Translations under genes and position numbers: made by a program
Shown here: positions 23,802-32,916 of the stretch, one piece after another
How the letters are laid out: each line of letters opens with the position of its first letter
Position numbering within the stretch: position 1 is the stretch's first letter
Notes under the pieces: model-generated
Told to the model about the DNA's origin: nothing
Seen by the model: the letters and a program-made list of their open reading frames with translations, nothing else
The model's database searches: none
Assembly: GCA_023410875.1 (NCBI GenBank)
Contig: JAEYPH010000096.1
Coordinates: 1 to 46,683, forward strand
From: Bacillota bacterium
GTDB lineage: Bacteria > Bacillota > Clostridia > Christensenellales > UMGS416
Length of the DNA: 46,683 nt
Direction of reading: 5' to 3'

Positions 23802-24818
23802 GTGTATCAATCCAAACTGACCGAAGTTTGCGCTCTGTTCGCCAAAGAAAAGCAGCACATTTTGCACAACTGGATGGGCGAGGCGGGCATCGAGGCCAAC
23901 ATCCGCAACCCAAGGGAGCTCGATCTGTTCCGCGGCCTGTTCAGCGATCTGCTGGACAGCTTCGTGGAAAACCTGTCCTCCCGCGATTACGACGCCTATT
24001 ACGCCAGCAACGAGCGGCTGGCCCTGCGGGCGGCCGGCAGCAGCCTGTCCTTTCGCAAGCTGATTATGGCCTTCCACGCCTTTGAGGATGCCTATATAGA
24101 CCTGCTCTGCAACTTCAGCCAAACCGACATGGTGGAGCTGCTGCGGGAGCTGGACCACATCCACCATACGACCATCGCCATCCTCAGTGAGGAGTATTTC
24201 GCCATCCACGACTGGAAGATCATGGCTCTGGCAAAGCTGTGCGAGATTCGCGACACCGAGACCAGCGCGCACCTGGAGCGCACCCGCGATTACTGCGCGC
24301 TGCTGGCCGACGCCCTGGGGCAAGACGACATCTTCGTGGAGCAGATCACCTGGGCGAGCCCCTTGCACGACCTGGGTAAGATACAGGTCCCCGACAGCAT
24401 CCTGCACAAAAAGGGCAGGCTGACCGACGAAGAGCTGGCTCTCATGCGCCAGCACCCCACTGCGGGCGCGCAGATTCTGGACGACCTTCTCAAAGGGCAA
24501 AAGATCTCCGCAGAAATCCACCGCATGATGCACGACATCGTGCTGTATCACCACGAAAAATTCGACGGCAGCGGCTACCCCGCAGGGCTCAAAGGCAAGA
24601 TGATACCGCTGGCCGCCCGCATCGCCGCCCTGGCGGACGCCTACGACGCCATCACCTCCAAGCGCCCATACAAAGAGCCCCTGCCCCACAGCGAAGCCGT
24701 GGGCCGCATTGTGGCCGAGAGCGGCAGGCATTTCGACCCTGAGGTGGTCCAGGCCTTCCTGCGCGTGCAGGACCAGTTCGAACGGCTGGGCAGCCTCGGT
24801 ATGAACGAAACGGCATAA
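23802..24818 (+). CDS. HD-GYP domain protein (candidate c-di-GMP phosphodiesterase)
   Basis: A 338-residue cytoplasmic protein. The N-terminal helical domain (about 1-140; LFAKEKQHILHNWM) resembles RsbR-type sensor domains, a weak call. The C-terminal HD-GYP domain has the metal HD in SPLHDLGKIQVPDSIL, HPTAGAQIL, and the defining HHEKFDGSGYP followed by GLKGKMIPLAARI and LADAYDAITSKRPYK. The family hydrolyses cyclic di-GMP. GTG start at 23802, seven bases after AGGAG. Confidence 0.9.
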   Translation: MYQSKLTEVCALFAKEKQHILHNWMGEAGIEANIRNPRELDLFRGLFSDLLDSFVENLSSRDYDAYYASNERLALRAAGSSLSFRKLIMAFHAFEDAYIDLLCNFSQTDMVELLRELDHIHHTTIAILSEEYFAIHDWKIMALAKLCEIRDTETSAHLERTRDYCALLADALGQDDIFVEQITWASPLHDLGKIQVPDSILHKKGRLTDEELALMRQHPTAGAQILDDLLKGQKISAEIHRMMHDIVLYHHEKFDGSGYPAGLKGKMIPLAARIAALADAYDAITSKRPYKEPLPHSEAVGRIVAESGRHFDPEVVQAFLRVQDQFERLGSLGMNETA

Positions 24819-24896
24819 ACCGCCAAGCCGCCATGCCGGCAGGCCACCGGCCTGTCCACACAAAGCAACCATTCACAACAACAGCGCACCCAAGCG

Positions 24897-24924
24897 TTGG
24901 ATTTCATATGCCGCCTTTTATATA
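24897..24924 (+). promoter_or_regulatory. Possible promoter of the first RCC1-repeat gene
   Basis: TTGGAT (24897-24902), 16-base spacer, TATATA (24919-24924), 33 bases before the ATG. The HD-GYP gene ends at 24818 without a clear terminator, so read-through is also possible. Confidence 0.4.
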
Positions 24925-24956
24925 CTGGTGATGATTCCATCATCAGAGGTGACGTC

Positions 24957-27050
24957 ATGAAACGCTTTGCCAAGGCGCCTGCGACAATATTGATCCTGGC
25001 GCTGGTTTTTAGCCTGTCTCTCAACTTCACGCTTCCTACAACCAGCACCACGGCGCTGATGGCCGGCGTGGGCGTGCAGGCGGTGTCCGCCGGCCAATCA
25101 CACACGCTGGCGCTGAAATCCGACGGCAGCCTGTGGGCCTGGGGCTCCAACGTTTACGGCCAACTGGGCGACGGCACGACCACAGACAGCTATTACCCGA
25201 TAAAGGTGTTGAGCGGCGTAAAGGCAGCCTGTGCCGGCAGTGGGCTTTCCCTGGCGATCAAGACGGACAACACCTTGTGGACCTGGGGCAACAATTACGA
25301 TGGCCAAGTAGGCGACGGAACCACCACAGAGCGCAAAAGACCGGTCAAGGTGCTGGATAACGTGAAGGCGGTCGCCGGAGGCTGGGATTATACCCTGGCG
25401 CTCAAGACCGACGGCAGCCTGTGGGCCTGGGGAGATAACTTTTATGGCCAGCTGGGCGACGGCACGACCACCGATCGCCTAAGGCCGGTCAAGGTGATGG
25501 ATGGCGTCAAAGCCATTGCCGCGACCGGGGACCATTCCATGGCGATCAAAACGGACAACAGCCTGTATGCATGGGGATATAACAACTATGGCCAGGTGGG
25601 CGACGCAACCAAGACCAACCGCAGCAGACCGGTTAAAATTCTGACCGGCGTGAAAGCCATCGCCGCGGGATACTACTTTTCCATGGCGATTCGGGAGGAC
25701 AGCAGCCTGTGGGCCTGGGGCAGCAACATCTGCGGCCAGTTTGGCAACGGAACCAAAACGAGCAAAAACACGCCGGTGCGGGTCAGGAGCAACGTGAAGG
25801 CCATTTCCGCCGGGTCCGACCATTCCATGGTCTTGCTGCCGGACGGCGGCCTGTGGACCTCGGGCTGGAACGGAGACGGCCAGTTGGGCGACGGCAACGA
25901 CGAAAACCGAGCCGCACCGGTCAAGGTGCTCACCGGCGTAGAGGCGATTTCCGCCGGCGGCGCGTTTTCCATGGCGATCAAGCAGGACAAAAGCCTGTGG
26001 GGGTGGGGGTTCAATGCCTGCGGCAGAATTGGCGTGGGCTTCCAATATTTGGAAGCCATCTATATCCCCATGCGCGTTATGGAAGGCGGCCCCACCGCCA
26101 TCACGCTGACCGCCAAAACCGCCAGCGGCGCAGCCCTCAACAACAACGGCATCACCCGGGAGACCGTGACCGTGCGCATAACGGGCACAGCGACGACCAA
26201 GACCGCCAAGCGCAACGGCGCGGTCATCGCTTGGCCCAGCAATGGCGTGTTCTCCGCCGACGGCGTCTACGCCTTGACGGCCAAGGGTGCCGCCGGAAGC
26301 TCCGCATCTCTGGCATTTATCATCGACAAGACAAAACCCGTTATCACAGCTAAAACAACCGACGGCAAGGCCGTGGCTGCCGGCTCTTACCAGAAGCTTT
26401 CGGTGAAGGTCACCGTCAGCGATACCAACCTTTCCAGCAAGTGGGTCAAGAAAAATGGAACCATGATCGCCTGGCCCTCTACCGGCACGTTCTCTGCCAG
26501 CGGCGCGTATGTCGTGACCGCCAAGGACAAGGCCGGGAACTTCTCCTCGCTGTCCTTCACCATCGACAAGACAAAACCCGTGATCACAGCCAAGACCACC
26601 GACGGCAAGGCCGTGGCTACCGGCTCATACCAGAAGCTTTCGGTGAAGGTCACGGTCAGCGATACCAACCTTTCCAGCAAGTGGGTCAAGAAGAACGGAA
26701 CCGTGATCTCCTGGCCCTCTACCAACACGTTCTCCGACGACGGCCAGTATACTGTGACCGCCAAGGACAAGGCCGGGAACATCTCCTCGCTGTCCTTCAC
26801 CATCGACAAGACGCCGCCCAAAATCACGGTGAAATCAACCTCCGGCGCTGTGGTGCCCAACAATGGAACGGTGACCGGAAAGGCGGTGGTGACCGTCAGC
26901 GACGCGACGCTCTTAAGGAAGACCGCCGCCAAGGATGGCAAGGCGGTATCCTGGCCCGCGGGCAACGCCTTCACCGTTAAGGGCAAATACACGATCACCG
27001 CCACCGACAAGGCCGGGAACATCACAACCTATGTCTTCACGGTACGGTGA
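24957..27050 (+). CDS. Secreted RCC1-propeller protein with four Ig-like domains
   Basis: A 697-residue protein with a signal peptide (MKRFAKAPATILILALVFSL, cleavage near residue 40). Then come seven RCC1 repeats of about 50 residues each (DGSLWAWGSNVYGQLGDGTT and six variants), one full seven-bladed propeller. From about residue 375 four Ig-like domains of roughly 65-80 residues follow, each ending with a KDKAGN...FTIDKT-type hinge. No LPxTG, SLH or membrane anchor is seen, so release or non-covalent wall binding is inferred. Start at ATG 24957 behind AGAGGTGACGTC. A close paralogue follows 39 bases later. Confidence 0.88.
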   Translation: MKRFAKAPATILILALVFSLSLNFTLPTTSTTALMAGVGVQAVSAGQSHTLALKSDGSLWAWGSNVYGQLGDGTTTDSYYPIKVLSGVKAACAGSGLSLAIKTDNTLWTWGNNYDGQVGDGTTTERKRPVKVLDNVKAVAGGWDYTLALKTDGSLWAWGDNFYGQLGDGTTTDRLRPVKVMDGVKAIAATGDHSMAIKTDNSLYAWGYNNYGQVGDATKTNRSRPVKILTGVKAIAAGYYFSMAIREDSSLWAWGSNICGQFGNGTKTSKNTPVRVRSNVKAISAGSDHSMVLLPDGGLWTSGWNGDGQLGDGNDENRAAPVKVLTGVEAISAGGAFSMAIKQDKSLWGWGFNACGRIGVGFQYLEAIYIPMRVMEGGPTAITLTAKTASGAALNNNGITRETVTVRITGTATTKTAKRNGAVIAWPSNGVFSADGVYALTAKGAAGSSASLAFIIDKTKPVITAKTTDGKAVAAGSYQKLSVKVTVSDTNLSSKWVKKNGTMIAWPSTGTFSASGAYVVTAKDKAGNFSSLSFTIDKTKPVITAKTTDGKAVATGSYQKLSVKVTVSDTNLSSKWVKKNGTVISWPSTNTFSDDGQYTVTAKDKAGNISSLSFTIDKTPPKITVKSTSGAVVPNNGTVTGKAVVTVSDATLLRKTAAKDGKAVSWPAGNAFTVKGKYTITATDKAGNITTYVFTVR
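26331..26810 (+). repeat. Direct repeat of a 240-bp Ig-domain unit
   Basis: The unit starting ACAAAACCCGT at 26331 restarts at 26571, exactly 240 bases later, with nearly identical sequence over most of its length. A third, more diverged copy lies in the next gene from about 28467. It reflects recent domain duplication and is a target for unequal recombination. Confidence 0.8.
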
Positions 27051-27089
27051 GCGCGCAGGCTGTTTTGACAAATCGCTGGAGGTGACAAC

Positions 27090-28946
27090 ATGAAACGCTT
27101 TGCCAAGGCGCTGGCTGCAACCCTGATCCTATCGGTGGTCTTCAACCTGTTCGCTGTCTTCGTGTTTCCGCTGGGCAGCGCCACAGCGCTCACCGCCAGC
27201 GTGGGCGTGCAGGCTGTGTCCGCCGGCGGGCAGCACACCCTGGCATTGAAATACGACGGAACTCTGTGGGCTTGGGGGAACAACTACGCCGGTCAATTGG
27301 GCGACGGAACCACCGAGCACCGCAGCAAACCCGTCAAGGTGCTGGACCGTGTCAAGGCCATTTCCGCAGGCGTCCGGCATTCCATGGCGATCAGGCAGGA
27401 TAACAGCCTGTGGGTTTGGGGCTCCAATGCCGATGGACGATTGGGCGACGGCACCGCAAACGACCGCAGCAAGCCCATCAAGGTGCTGGACGGCGTCAAA
27501 GCCATTTCCGCCGGCGCTTATCACTCCATGGCAATCCGGCTGGACGACAGCCTGTGGGCTTGGGGGGACAATTATCACGGCCAATTGGGCGACGGAACCA
27601 CCAATGACCGCAGCAAACCTGTCAAGGTGTTAACCGGCGTGAAGGCTGTTTCCGCGGGCTATCGGCACTCCATGGCTCTCAAACTGGACAACAGCCTGTG
27701 GACCTGGGGCAACAACGTGGATGGCAAATTGGGCGACGGTACTTTTATCAACCGCAGTACACCTGCAAAGGTGCTCACCGGGATCAAGGCGATTTCCGCG
27801 GGTGCGCATCACTCCATGGCGATCCGTCAAGACGATAGCCTGTGGGCTTGGGGGGACAATTATTACGGCCAGATCGGCAACGGCACGAGCATGGATGATC
27901 GAACGGTCCCCGTCAAGGTGCTCACCAGCGTGAAGGCTGTTTCCGCGGGCTATGGGTATTCCATGGCGGTCAAACAGGACAACGGTCTATGGGCATGGGG
28001 ATATAACTACTATGGCCAGGTGGGCGACGGAACCAAGAGCAATCGCTCCACACCGGTCAAGGTGCTCACCGACGTCAAGAGCGTTTCCGCCGGCGATGAA
28101 CATGCCGTGGCGGTCAAGACATACAACAGTCTGTGGGCATGGGGCAACAACGACTACGGCCAATTGGGCGACGGCACGACCACAGCCCGCAGCAAGCCTG
28201 TCTACGTAATGCAAGGCGGCCCGCCGCCCGTTCGCATCGCGCTGACCGCCAAGACCGCCGGCGGCGCAGCCCTCGTCAACAATGGCATCACCAGGGAAGC
28301 CGTGACCGTGAGCATAACGGGCACAGCGGTTTCCAAGAGCGCCAAGAGAAACGGAACGGCCATCGCCTGGCCCTCGAACGGCACGTTCTCCGCCGACGGC
28401 CTGTATGCGCTGACGGCCAGGGACGCCGCTGGGAACACCGCATCCCTGGCCTTCACCATCGACAAGGCCAAGCCCGCCATCGCCGCCAAGACTACCGACG
28501 GCAAGGCCGTGGCTTCCGGCTCTTACCAGAAGCTTTCGGTAAAGGTTACGGTCAGCGACGCCAACCTCTCCAGCAAGTGGGTCAAGAAGAACGGAACCGT
28601 GATCTCCTGGCCCTCTACCAGCACGTTCTCCGCCAACGGTGCGTATGTCGTGACCGCCAAGGACAAAGCCGGGAACATCTCCTCGCTGGCCTTCATCATC
28701 GACAAGACACCGCCCAAGATCACGGTAAAATCAACCTCCGGCGCTGTGGTGCCCAACAATGGCACGGCGACCGGCAAGGCGGTGGTGACCGTAACCGACG
28801 CGGCGCTCTTAAGGAAGACCGCCGCAAAGGATGCCAAGGCGTTCGCCTGGCCCGCGGGCAGCGCCTTCACCATCAAGGGCAAATACACGATCACCGCCAC
28901 CGACAAGGCCGGGAATACGACAACCTACGTCTTCACTGTGCGGTAA
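27090..28946 (+). CDS. Secreted RCC1-propeller protein with three Ig-like domains (paralogue)
   Basis: A 618-residue protein with the same plan as its neighbour: signal peptide MKRFAKALAATLILSVVFNL, seven RCC1 repeats (DGTLWAWGNNYAGQLGDGTT and so on) and Ig-like domains from about residue 385. It has three instead of four, lacking one copy of the 240-bp unit. The last domain is almost identical to the last domain of the first protein (VVPNNGT...KGKYTITATDKAGN). ATG 27090 has a GGAGGTGACAAC site. Probably co-transcribed with the first copy; a strong terminator follows. Confidence 0.88.
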   Translation: MKRFAKALAATLILSVVFNLFAVFVFPLGSATALTASVGVQAVSAGGQHTLALKYDGTLWAWGNNYAGQLGDGTTEHRSKPVKVLDRVKAISAGVRHSMAIRQDNSLWVWGSNADGRLGDGTANDRSKPIKVLDGVKAISAGAYHSMAIRLDDSLWAWGDNYHGQLGDGTTNDRSKPVKVLTGVKAVSAGYRHSMALKLDNSLWTWGNNVDGKLGDGTFINRSTPAKVLTGIKAISAGAHHSMAIRQDDSLWAWGDNYYGQIGNGTSMDDRTVPVKVLTSVKAVSAGYGYSMAVKQDNGLWAWGYNYYGQVGDGTKSNRSTPVKVLTDVKSVSAGDEHAVAVKTYNSLWAWGNNDYGQLGDGTTTARSKPVYVMQGGPPPVRIALTAKTAGGAALVNNGITREAVTVSITGTAVSKSAKRNGTAIAWPSNGTFSADGLYALTARDAAGNTASLAFTIDKAKPAIAAKTTDGKAVASGSYQKLSVKVTVSDANLSSKWVKKNGTVISWPSTSTFSANGAYVVTAKDKAGNISSLAFIIDKTPPKITVKSTSGAVVPNNGTATGKAVVTVTDAALLRKTAAKDAKAFAWPAGSAFTIKGKYTITATDKAGNTTTYVFTVR

Positions 28947-28963
28947 ATACGAGTTCAACAGCC

Positions 28964-29003
28964 GGGGCCGGCGTTCTGTCGAACGCCGGCCCCGTAGTTT
29001 TTG
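28964..29003 (+). terminator. Terminator of the RCC1 gene pair
   Basis: GGGGCCGGCGTTC and GAACGCCGGCCCC form a 13-bp stem around TGTC, followed by GTAGTTTTTG. Confidence 0.9.
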
Positions 29004-29020
29004 CGGCTATCTCGCTATCT

Positions 29021-29965
29021 TCATCCCTTGTATGTGCGATACTTGCGCACGGCGTCCAGCACCGCCGCCATGTTTTCCACCGGCATGTCCGGCCCAAACT
29101 CCACGTTGAGGCCCAGGCCGCCCTGGGGCAGATACAGCGCCTCCACACACTCAGCCACATGGCTGCGCAGCGCCGACGGCGTCGCGAAGGGGAACAATTG
29201 CCTGTCCAAATCCAGCATGATCGGTATTTTGCCCCGGCACACCCGCACCAGGTTGTCCAACCCGTTGGCTCGGAACTGCGGGTTGATCATGTTGACGCCG
29301 CACTCCACTAAGTCGGGCATGATCTCGTGGATGCAGCCGTCGGTGTGCATGTAGACGTAGCGCCCGCTCTCGCGCACCTTGGCATACAGGGCTTTGAAGC
29401 ACGGCTTGAGGTATTTGCGCCATTTGGGCGCGCCGATGGCCAGACCATTCTGCATGCCCAGGTCGTCGCCAAAGTAAGCGACATCGCCCATGCGCGGCAG
29501 CGCCACATCCAGCTGCAGCAGGTTGTATTGCAGCACCTTGTCGATGAGCATCTGCAGCTCCGCGCACTCTTCTGCAAAGTCCATCATCGCTTCCTCGAAG
29601 CCCCGCAGGTCCAGCAACCGCAGATACATAAAGCCGTGGGGCAGCCGCCCCTCGCGGTTGGACGGTATCTGCAGCGCCGGGATGTCCTCGCGCCGCAGCA
29701 CCGGGTGGCCGGTTACGATGCTCTCCATGCCTTCATGGATGTTGCTCCACACGCAGCCCCACTCATCGGTGAAGTTGCCGTAATGGTAGCTGTCGGGCAT
29801 GGGCACGCTGCCCGGCGTGAGGCCCTGGGGCGCCAGGTCGGGGTACTCGGCGCACAGGCGCGTCAGCTCGTCGCCGTACCGCCGCCACGCCGCCGGCAGA
29901 AACCACACGCTGACAGGCAGCTGCTCGGGGTAGCCATAGGTCATGGCCTTGATCAGATCGCTCAT
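29021..29965 (-). CDS. Uroporphyrinogen-decarboxylase-family protein
   Basis: A 314-residue TIM-barrel protein of the URO-D/methyltransferase superfamily. Seen: GDVAYFGDDLGMQNG (the family GDDLG/GDDLA motif), RYVYMHTDGCIHEIMPDLVECGV (HTDG, a putative zinc-site His) and GVNMINPQF. Members outside haem synthesis act as corrinoid methyltransferases or have unknown roles; no corrinoid protein gene is nearby. It is transcribed divergently from an AraC regulator, a common pairing in clostridial carbohydrate loci. Start at ATG 29965 behind GGAGGATGCCC. Confidence 0.82.
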   Translation of the reverse strand: MSDLIKAMTYGYPEQLPVSVWFLPAAWRRYGDELTRLCAEYPDLAPQGLTPGSVPMPDSYHYGNFTDEWGCVWSNIHEGMESIVTGHPVLRREDIPALQIPSNREGRLPHGFMYLRLLDLRGFEEAMMDFAEECAELQMLIDKVLQYNLLQLDVALPRMGDVAYFGDDLGMQNGLAIGAPKWRKYLKPCFKALYAKVRESGRYVYMHTDGCIHEIMPDLVECGVNMINPQFRANGLDNLVRVCRGKIPIMLDLDRQLFPFATPSALRSHVAECVEALYLPQGGLGLNVEFGPDMPVENMAAVLDAVRKYRTYKG

Positions 29966-29978
29966 GGGCATCCTCCGC

Positions 29979-30007
29979 TTGTCCTTTGGATGCATTGAGT
30001 ATATAAT
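29979..30007 (+). promoter_or_regulatory. Promoter of the AraC gene in the divergent gap
   Basis: TTGTCC (29979-29984), 17-base spacer, perfect TATAAT (30002-30007). On the minus strand TTTCGA-17-TATTAT overlaps the same region, so the two divergent promoters share DNA. Confidence 0.6.
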
Positions 30008-30062
30008 ATCTGCGAAATCAGGCAATCGAAATCATGCCTTGCACGAAATGAAAGGTGTCGCC

Positions 30063-30935
30063 ATGGAAACGACGATACTGACCCGGGACCGCCAGGTGCT
30101 GTGCGCCGACGCGTTGACGCTGCCGGGCCTTGCGCTGTTGGGCCACTCGGTGTCCAGCCGTGCCGCCAACCCGCTGGATATCCACATCCACCCCGGCTGC
30201 ATGGAATTCGTCGTACTGTGCCGCGGCACCGAGTGCTATCATGTGGGCGGCCAACGCCACGAGCTCACGGGCTTCGATGTGTTCGTGAGCTTCGTGGACC
30301 AGCCCCACAGCACCGGCAGCGCGCCCCAGAGCGTCAACGAGCTCATCTGGTTCCAGATCAACCCCGACGCGCCGGGGCTGCTGGGCCTGGGGGCCGAGCG
30401 CGCCGCCGCGCTGCGGGCCCGATTGCTGGCGCTGGACACCCACCGCCTGCGGGCGGACCGCGACGGCCTGTGGCTGCTGCGGCGCGCCTTGGGCGGCTTT
30501 CTGCGCCGGGACGCCAATGAGGAGCCGGCGGCGGCCGCGCTGTTCACGGCCTTTCTGCTGCGGTTGCTGGCACAGCCCCGGCCCGCGCCGCCCCATGAGA
30601 GCATGCGCCGGGCGCAGCGCTACATACTGGAAAACCTGAACGGCCCGCTGCCACTGGAGCAGGTGTGCCGGACCTGCGGGCTGTCGCTCTCCACGCTCAA
30701 GCACCGCTTCAAGGAGTGCACCGGCGACGCCCCGCGGGACTTCATCAACCACGCCAAGGTGGAGCGGGCCAAACAGATGCTCGCCCTAGGGAGCTCGGTG
30801 ACCGAAGTGGCCATGGAGCTGGGGTTCGGCTCACCGGGGTATTTTTCGGTTGTGTTCAAGAAGTATACGGCTATGACGCCGAGTGAATGGGCCGCTTCAC
30901 TGATGCGCCTTGGCGATTCGGAGGACATTTTTTAG
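30063..30935 (+). CDS. AraC-family transcription regulator with cupin-type sensor
   Basis: A 290-residue regulator. The N-terminal half (HIHPGCMEFVVLCRGTECYH, HELTGFDVFV) is a cupin-like ligand domain. The C-terminal 100 residues carry the double helix-turn-helix (LPLEQVCRTCGLSLSTLKHRFK; VTEVAMELGFGSPGYFSVVFKKYTAMTPSEW). It probably senses a sugar or related ligand and controls the divergent URO-D-family gene. Start at ATG 30063 after AAAGGTG; an upstream ATG at 30048 is also in frame. Confidence 0.88.
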   Translation: METTILTRDRQVLCADALTLPGLALLGHSVSSRAANPLDIHIHPGCMEFVVLCRGTECYHVGGQRHELTGFDVFVSFVDQPHSTGSAPQSVNELIWFQINPDAPGLLGLGAERAAALRARLLALDTHRLRADRDGLWLLRRALGGFLRRDANEEPAAAALFTAFLLRLLAQPRPAPPHESMRRAQRYILENLNGPLPLEQVCRTCGLSLSTLKHRFKECTGDAPRDFINHAKVERAKQMLALGSSVTEVAMELGFGSPGYFSVVFKKYTAMTPSEWAASLMRLGDSEDIF

Positions 30936-30985
30936 GCAATCGTTTGTCGCATATAGGTTTTAGAATATGATAAATAATCGTAATT

Positions 30986-31098
30986 GGCTTCCCCTGGAGG
31001 GGAAGCTGTCGCCGAAGGCGACTGATGAGGTGTTTACATCTTTCGGAGCAAGACACCTCATCCGGCGCTGCGCGCCACCTTCCCCTCGAGGGGAAGGC
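30986..31098. repeat. Clostridial GGGGAAG palindromic repeat, copy 2 (intergenic)
   Basis: GGCTTCCCCTGGAGGGGAAG, GTCGCCGAAGGCGACTGATGAGGTG, then CACCTCATCCGGCGCTGCGCGCC and CCTTCCCCTCGAGGGGAAGG. It fills the gap between the convergent AraC and ABC genes and may serve as a transcript-ending structure. The same element is inside the U32 gene at 4863-5014. Confidence 0.88.
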
Positions 31099-31120
31099 AT
31101 AATTTGTCGTCAGGTTCCTC

Positions 31121-32101
31121 TCACCCGTTCTTCTGATAAAGCCCTCGCACGATCTCCTCAATCGTCGTCTCGCGGATGCACACATCCTTCAGGTCGTGCT
31201 CCCGGGCCAGCAGTGTGAGCGCCTCGCCGGGCTTCAGGGCGTCGTTGCGGATCAGGTATTCCACCTGAGAGCCCTCCCGCCGCTGCTCAAGGAACCGGCT
31301 GTCCCCCATGACCGCGCCGGCCTGGGCGAAGTCGGCCTGTAGCACATAGGTCGCAGCGTAGCGCTGGCGGAAGGCGTCCAGCGGCCCGTCATACAGCTTT
31401 TTGCCACCGTCGATGAGCACCAGGCGGCTGCACAGGCTTTCGATGTCGGTCATGTCGTGGGTCGTCAGCATCACCGTGGTGCGCTGCTCTGCGTTGATCT
31501 GGCGGATGAAGCCGCGGATACGGTCCTTGGCCAGCACGTCCAGGCCGATGGTGGGCTCGTCCAGATACACGATGTCAGGGTCATGCAGCAGCGCCAGCGC
31601 CAGGTTGGCCCTCATCTTCTGCCCCAGGCTCAGCTGCCTAGCCGGCTGCTCCAGGAAGCCGCCCATGTCCAGCAGCTCCGTGAACCGGTCGCGGTTGCGC
31701 CGGTAGCGCTCGGGATCGATGCGGTACATGCGCTGGTACAGCTCCAACGTGTCGCTGACCGGCAGATCCCACAGCAGCTGCGAGCGCTGGCCGAACACCG
31801 CGCCCATGCGCAGCGCGTTGGCCCGGCGGTTGCGGTGGGGGTTGCGCCCATCCACGACGACCTGCCCGGCCGTGGGCACCAGGATGCCGGTCAGCATCTT
31901 GAGCGTCGTGGATTTGCCCGCGCCGTTGGGGCCGATGTAGCCCACGAGCTCGCCGCGCTCCACCGAAAGGGAGATGCCGTCCACCGCCCGCTTGGTGTCA
32001 TAAATCGGATGCAAAAATTCCTTGAGGCCCCGCAATGCGCCATTTTGCCGCTGCTTAATACGGAATTCCTTGACCACGTCCTGCAGTTCGATCAGCGCCA
32101 T
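31121..32101 (-). CDS. ABC transporter ATP-binding protein (ABC-2 exporter type)
   Basis: A 326-residue ATPase with Walker A GPNGAGKSTT, a Q-loop near GAVFGQRSQL, signature LSLGQKMR, Walker B DIVYLDEPTIGLD and switch His in TTHDMTD. The leader segment (KQRQNGALRGLKEFLHPIYDTK) and C-terminal domain are as in the DUF990-linked, viologen-exporter-like group. The substrate is unknown. It is the last gene of a three-gene operon with two permeases, ten bases after the first. Confidence 0.9.
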   Translation of the reverse strand: MALIELQDVVKEFRIKQRQNGALRGLKEFLHPIYDTKRAVDGISLSVERGELVGYIGPNGAGKSTTLKMLTGILVPTAGQVVVDGRNPHRNRRANALRMGAVFGQRSQLLWDLPVSDTLELYQRMYRIDPERYRRNRDRFTELLDMGGFLEQPARQLSLGQKMRANLALALLHDPDIVYLDEPTIGLDVLAKDRIRGFIRQINAEQRTTVMLTTHDMTDIESLCSRLVLIDGGKKLYDGPLDAFRQRYAATYVLQADFAQAGAVMGDSRFLEQRREGSQVEYLIRNDALKPGEALTLLAREHDLKDVCIRETTIEEIVRGLYQKNG

Positions 32102-32111
32102 GTCGTCCTCC

Positions 32112-32912
32112 TCATGAGCCGGTGCTCTCGTAGCGGTTCACCGCGCCGCGCCACGCCAGCACCGTGAGCCCCGCCAGCGCCAGCGCCACCGCCGGTGTCA
32201 GATATTGTATCGCCGCCGGCAGGCCCAGCGTGTCCCGCAGGCCCAGGAAGGCCTGAGCTGGGTAGAAATTGATGAACGCGAAGGGCAGTACAAAGGTGAA
32301 GAGCAGCTGCAGCGGCCGGGCGAACACCGACAGCGGATAGTCCAGGAAATCCCGCAGCCCCCAGTACAGAAAGCCCCAGTCGGCGTCGCTGACGACAAAC
32401 AGGCTGGGCACACAGCTCATGATCATCAAGGACGCGTGGATGACCGCGCCGCTCAGCAGCACGACCAGCAGCCACAGCACCTGCACAAAGCTTAAGGCCA
32501 CACCCAGCGCGTTGAGGCTGATGACCATGGCCACGATGGCCAGCGACAGATGCGACACATAACCCACGTTGATGTTGGCGCTGAGCATATAGACGAAGCT
32601 GTCCAGCGGCTTGATCAGCACGTCGTCAAAGGCGCCGGTGCGCGCCATCTGCGGCGTCTCGCGCACGACGTTGAAGGCGAAGGTAGCCCCCGAGGCATAG
32701 GCGAACAAGTTCATCGCGTACAGAAAGAGCACCTGCATGGGCAGCCAGCCGCCCAGCGTTCCAAAGGCCTGCACCATGATCCACATCGTGACGAATTGAA
32801 AGCCATAGCTCAGCCACTGGGCCAATATGCCCAGCACATAGGCGCCGGGATATTCCAGCTGCGAGCGCCAGCGGATGCGCACGAACTTCCAAAACAGCGA
32901 CACGTAGAACAT
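32112..32912 (-). CDS. ABC-2 family permease (second subunit)
   Basis: A 266-residue membrane protein with about six hydrophobic segments (for example LAIVAMVISLNALGVALSFV and LWLLVVLLSGAVIHASLMIM). It starts MFYVSLFWKFVRIRWRSQLEYPG, typical of ABC-2 permeases paired in this operon type. It presumably forms a heterodimer with the product of the next upstream gene. Four bases separate the two genes. Confidence 0.85.
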   Translation of the reverse strand: MFYVSLFWKFVRIRWRSQLEYPGAYVLGILAQWLSYGFQFVTMWIMVQAFGTLGGWLPMQVLFLYAMNLFAYASGATFAFNVVRETPQMARTGAFDDVLIKPLDSFVYMLSANINVGYVSHLSLAIVAMVISLNALGVALSFVQVLWLLVVLLSGAVIHASLMIMSCVPSLFVVSDADWGFLYWGLRDFLDYPLSVFARPLQLLFTFVLPFAFINFYPAQAFLGLRDTLGLPAAIQYLTPAVALALAGLTVLAWRGAVNRYESTGS

Positions 32913-32916
32913 GCGC

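Noticed and set aside
25100..28210. Regular direct repeats that might be mistaken for a CRISPR array
   Set aside because: They are in-frame RCC1 repeats of about 150 bases with diverged sequence, not short identical repeats with unique spacers.
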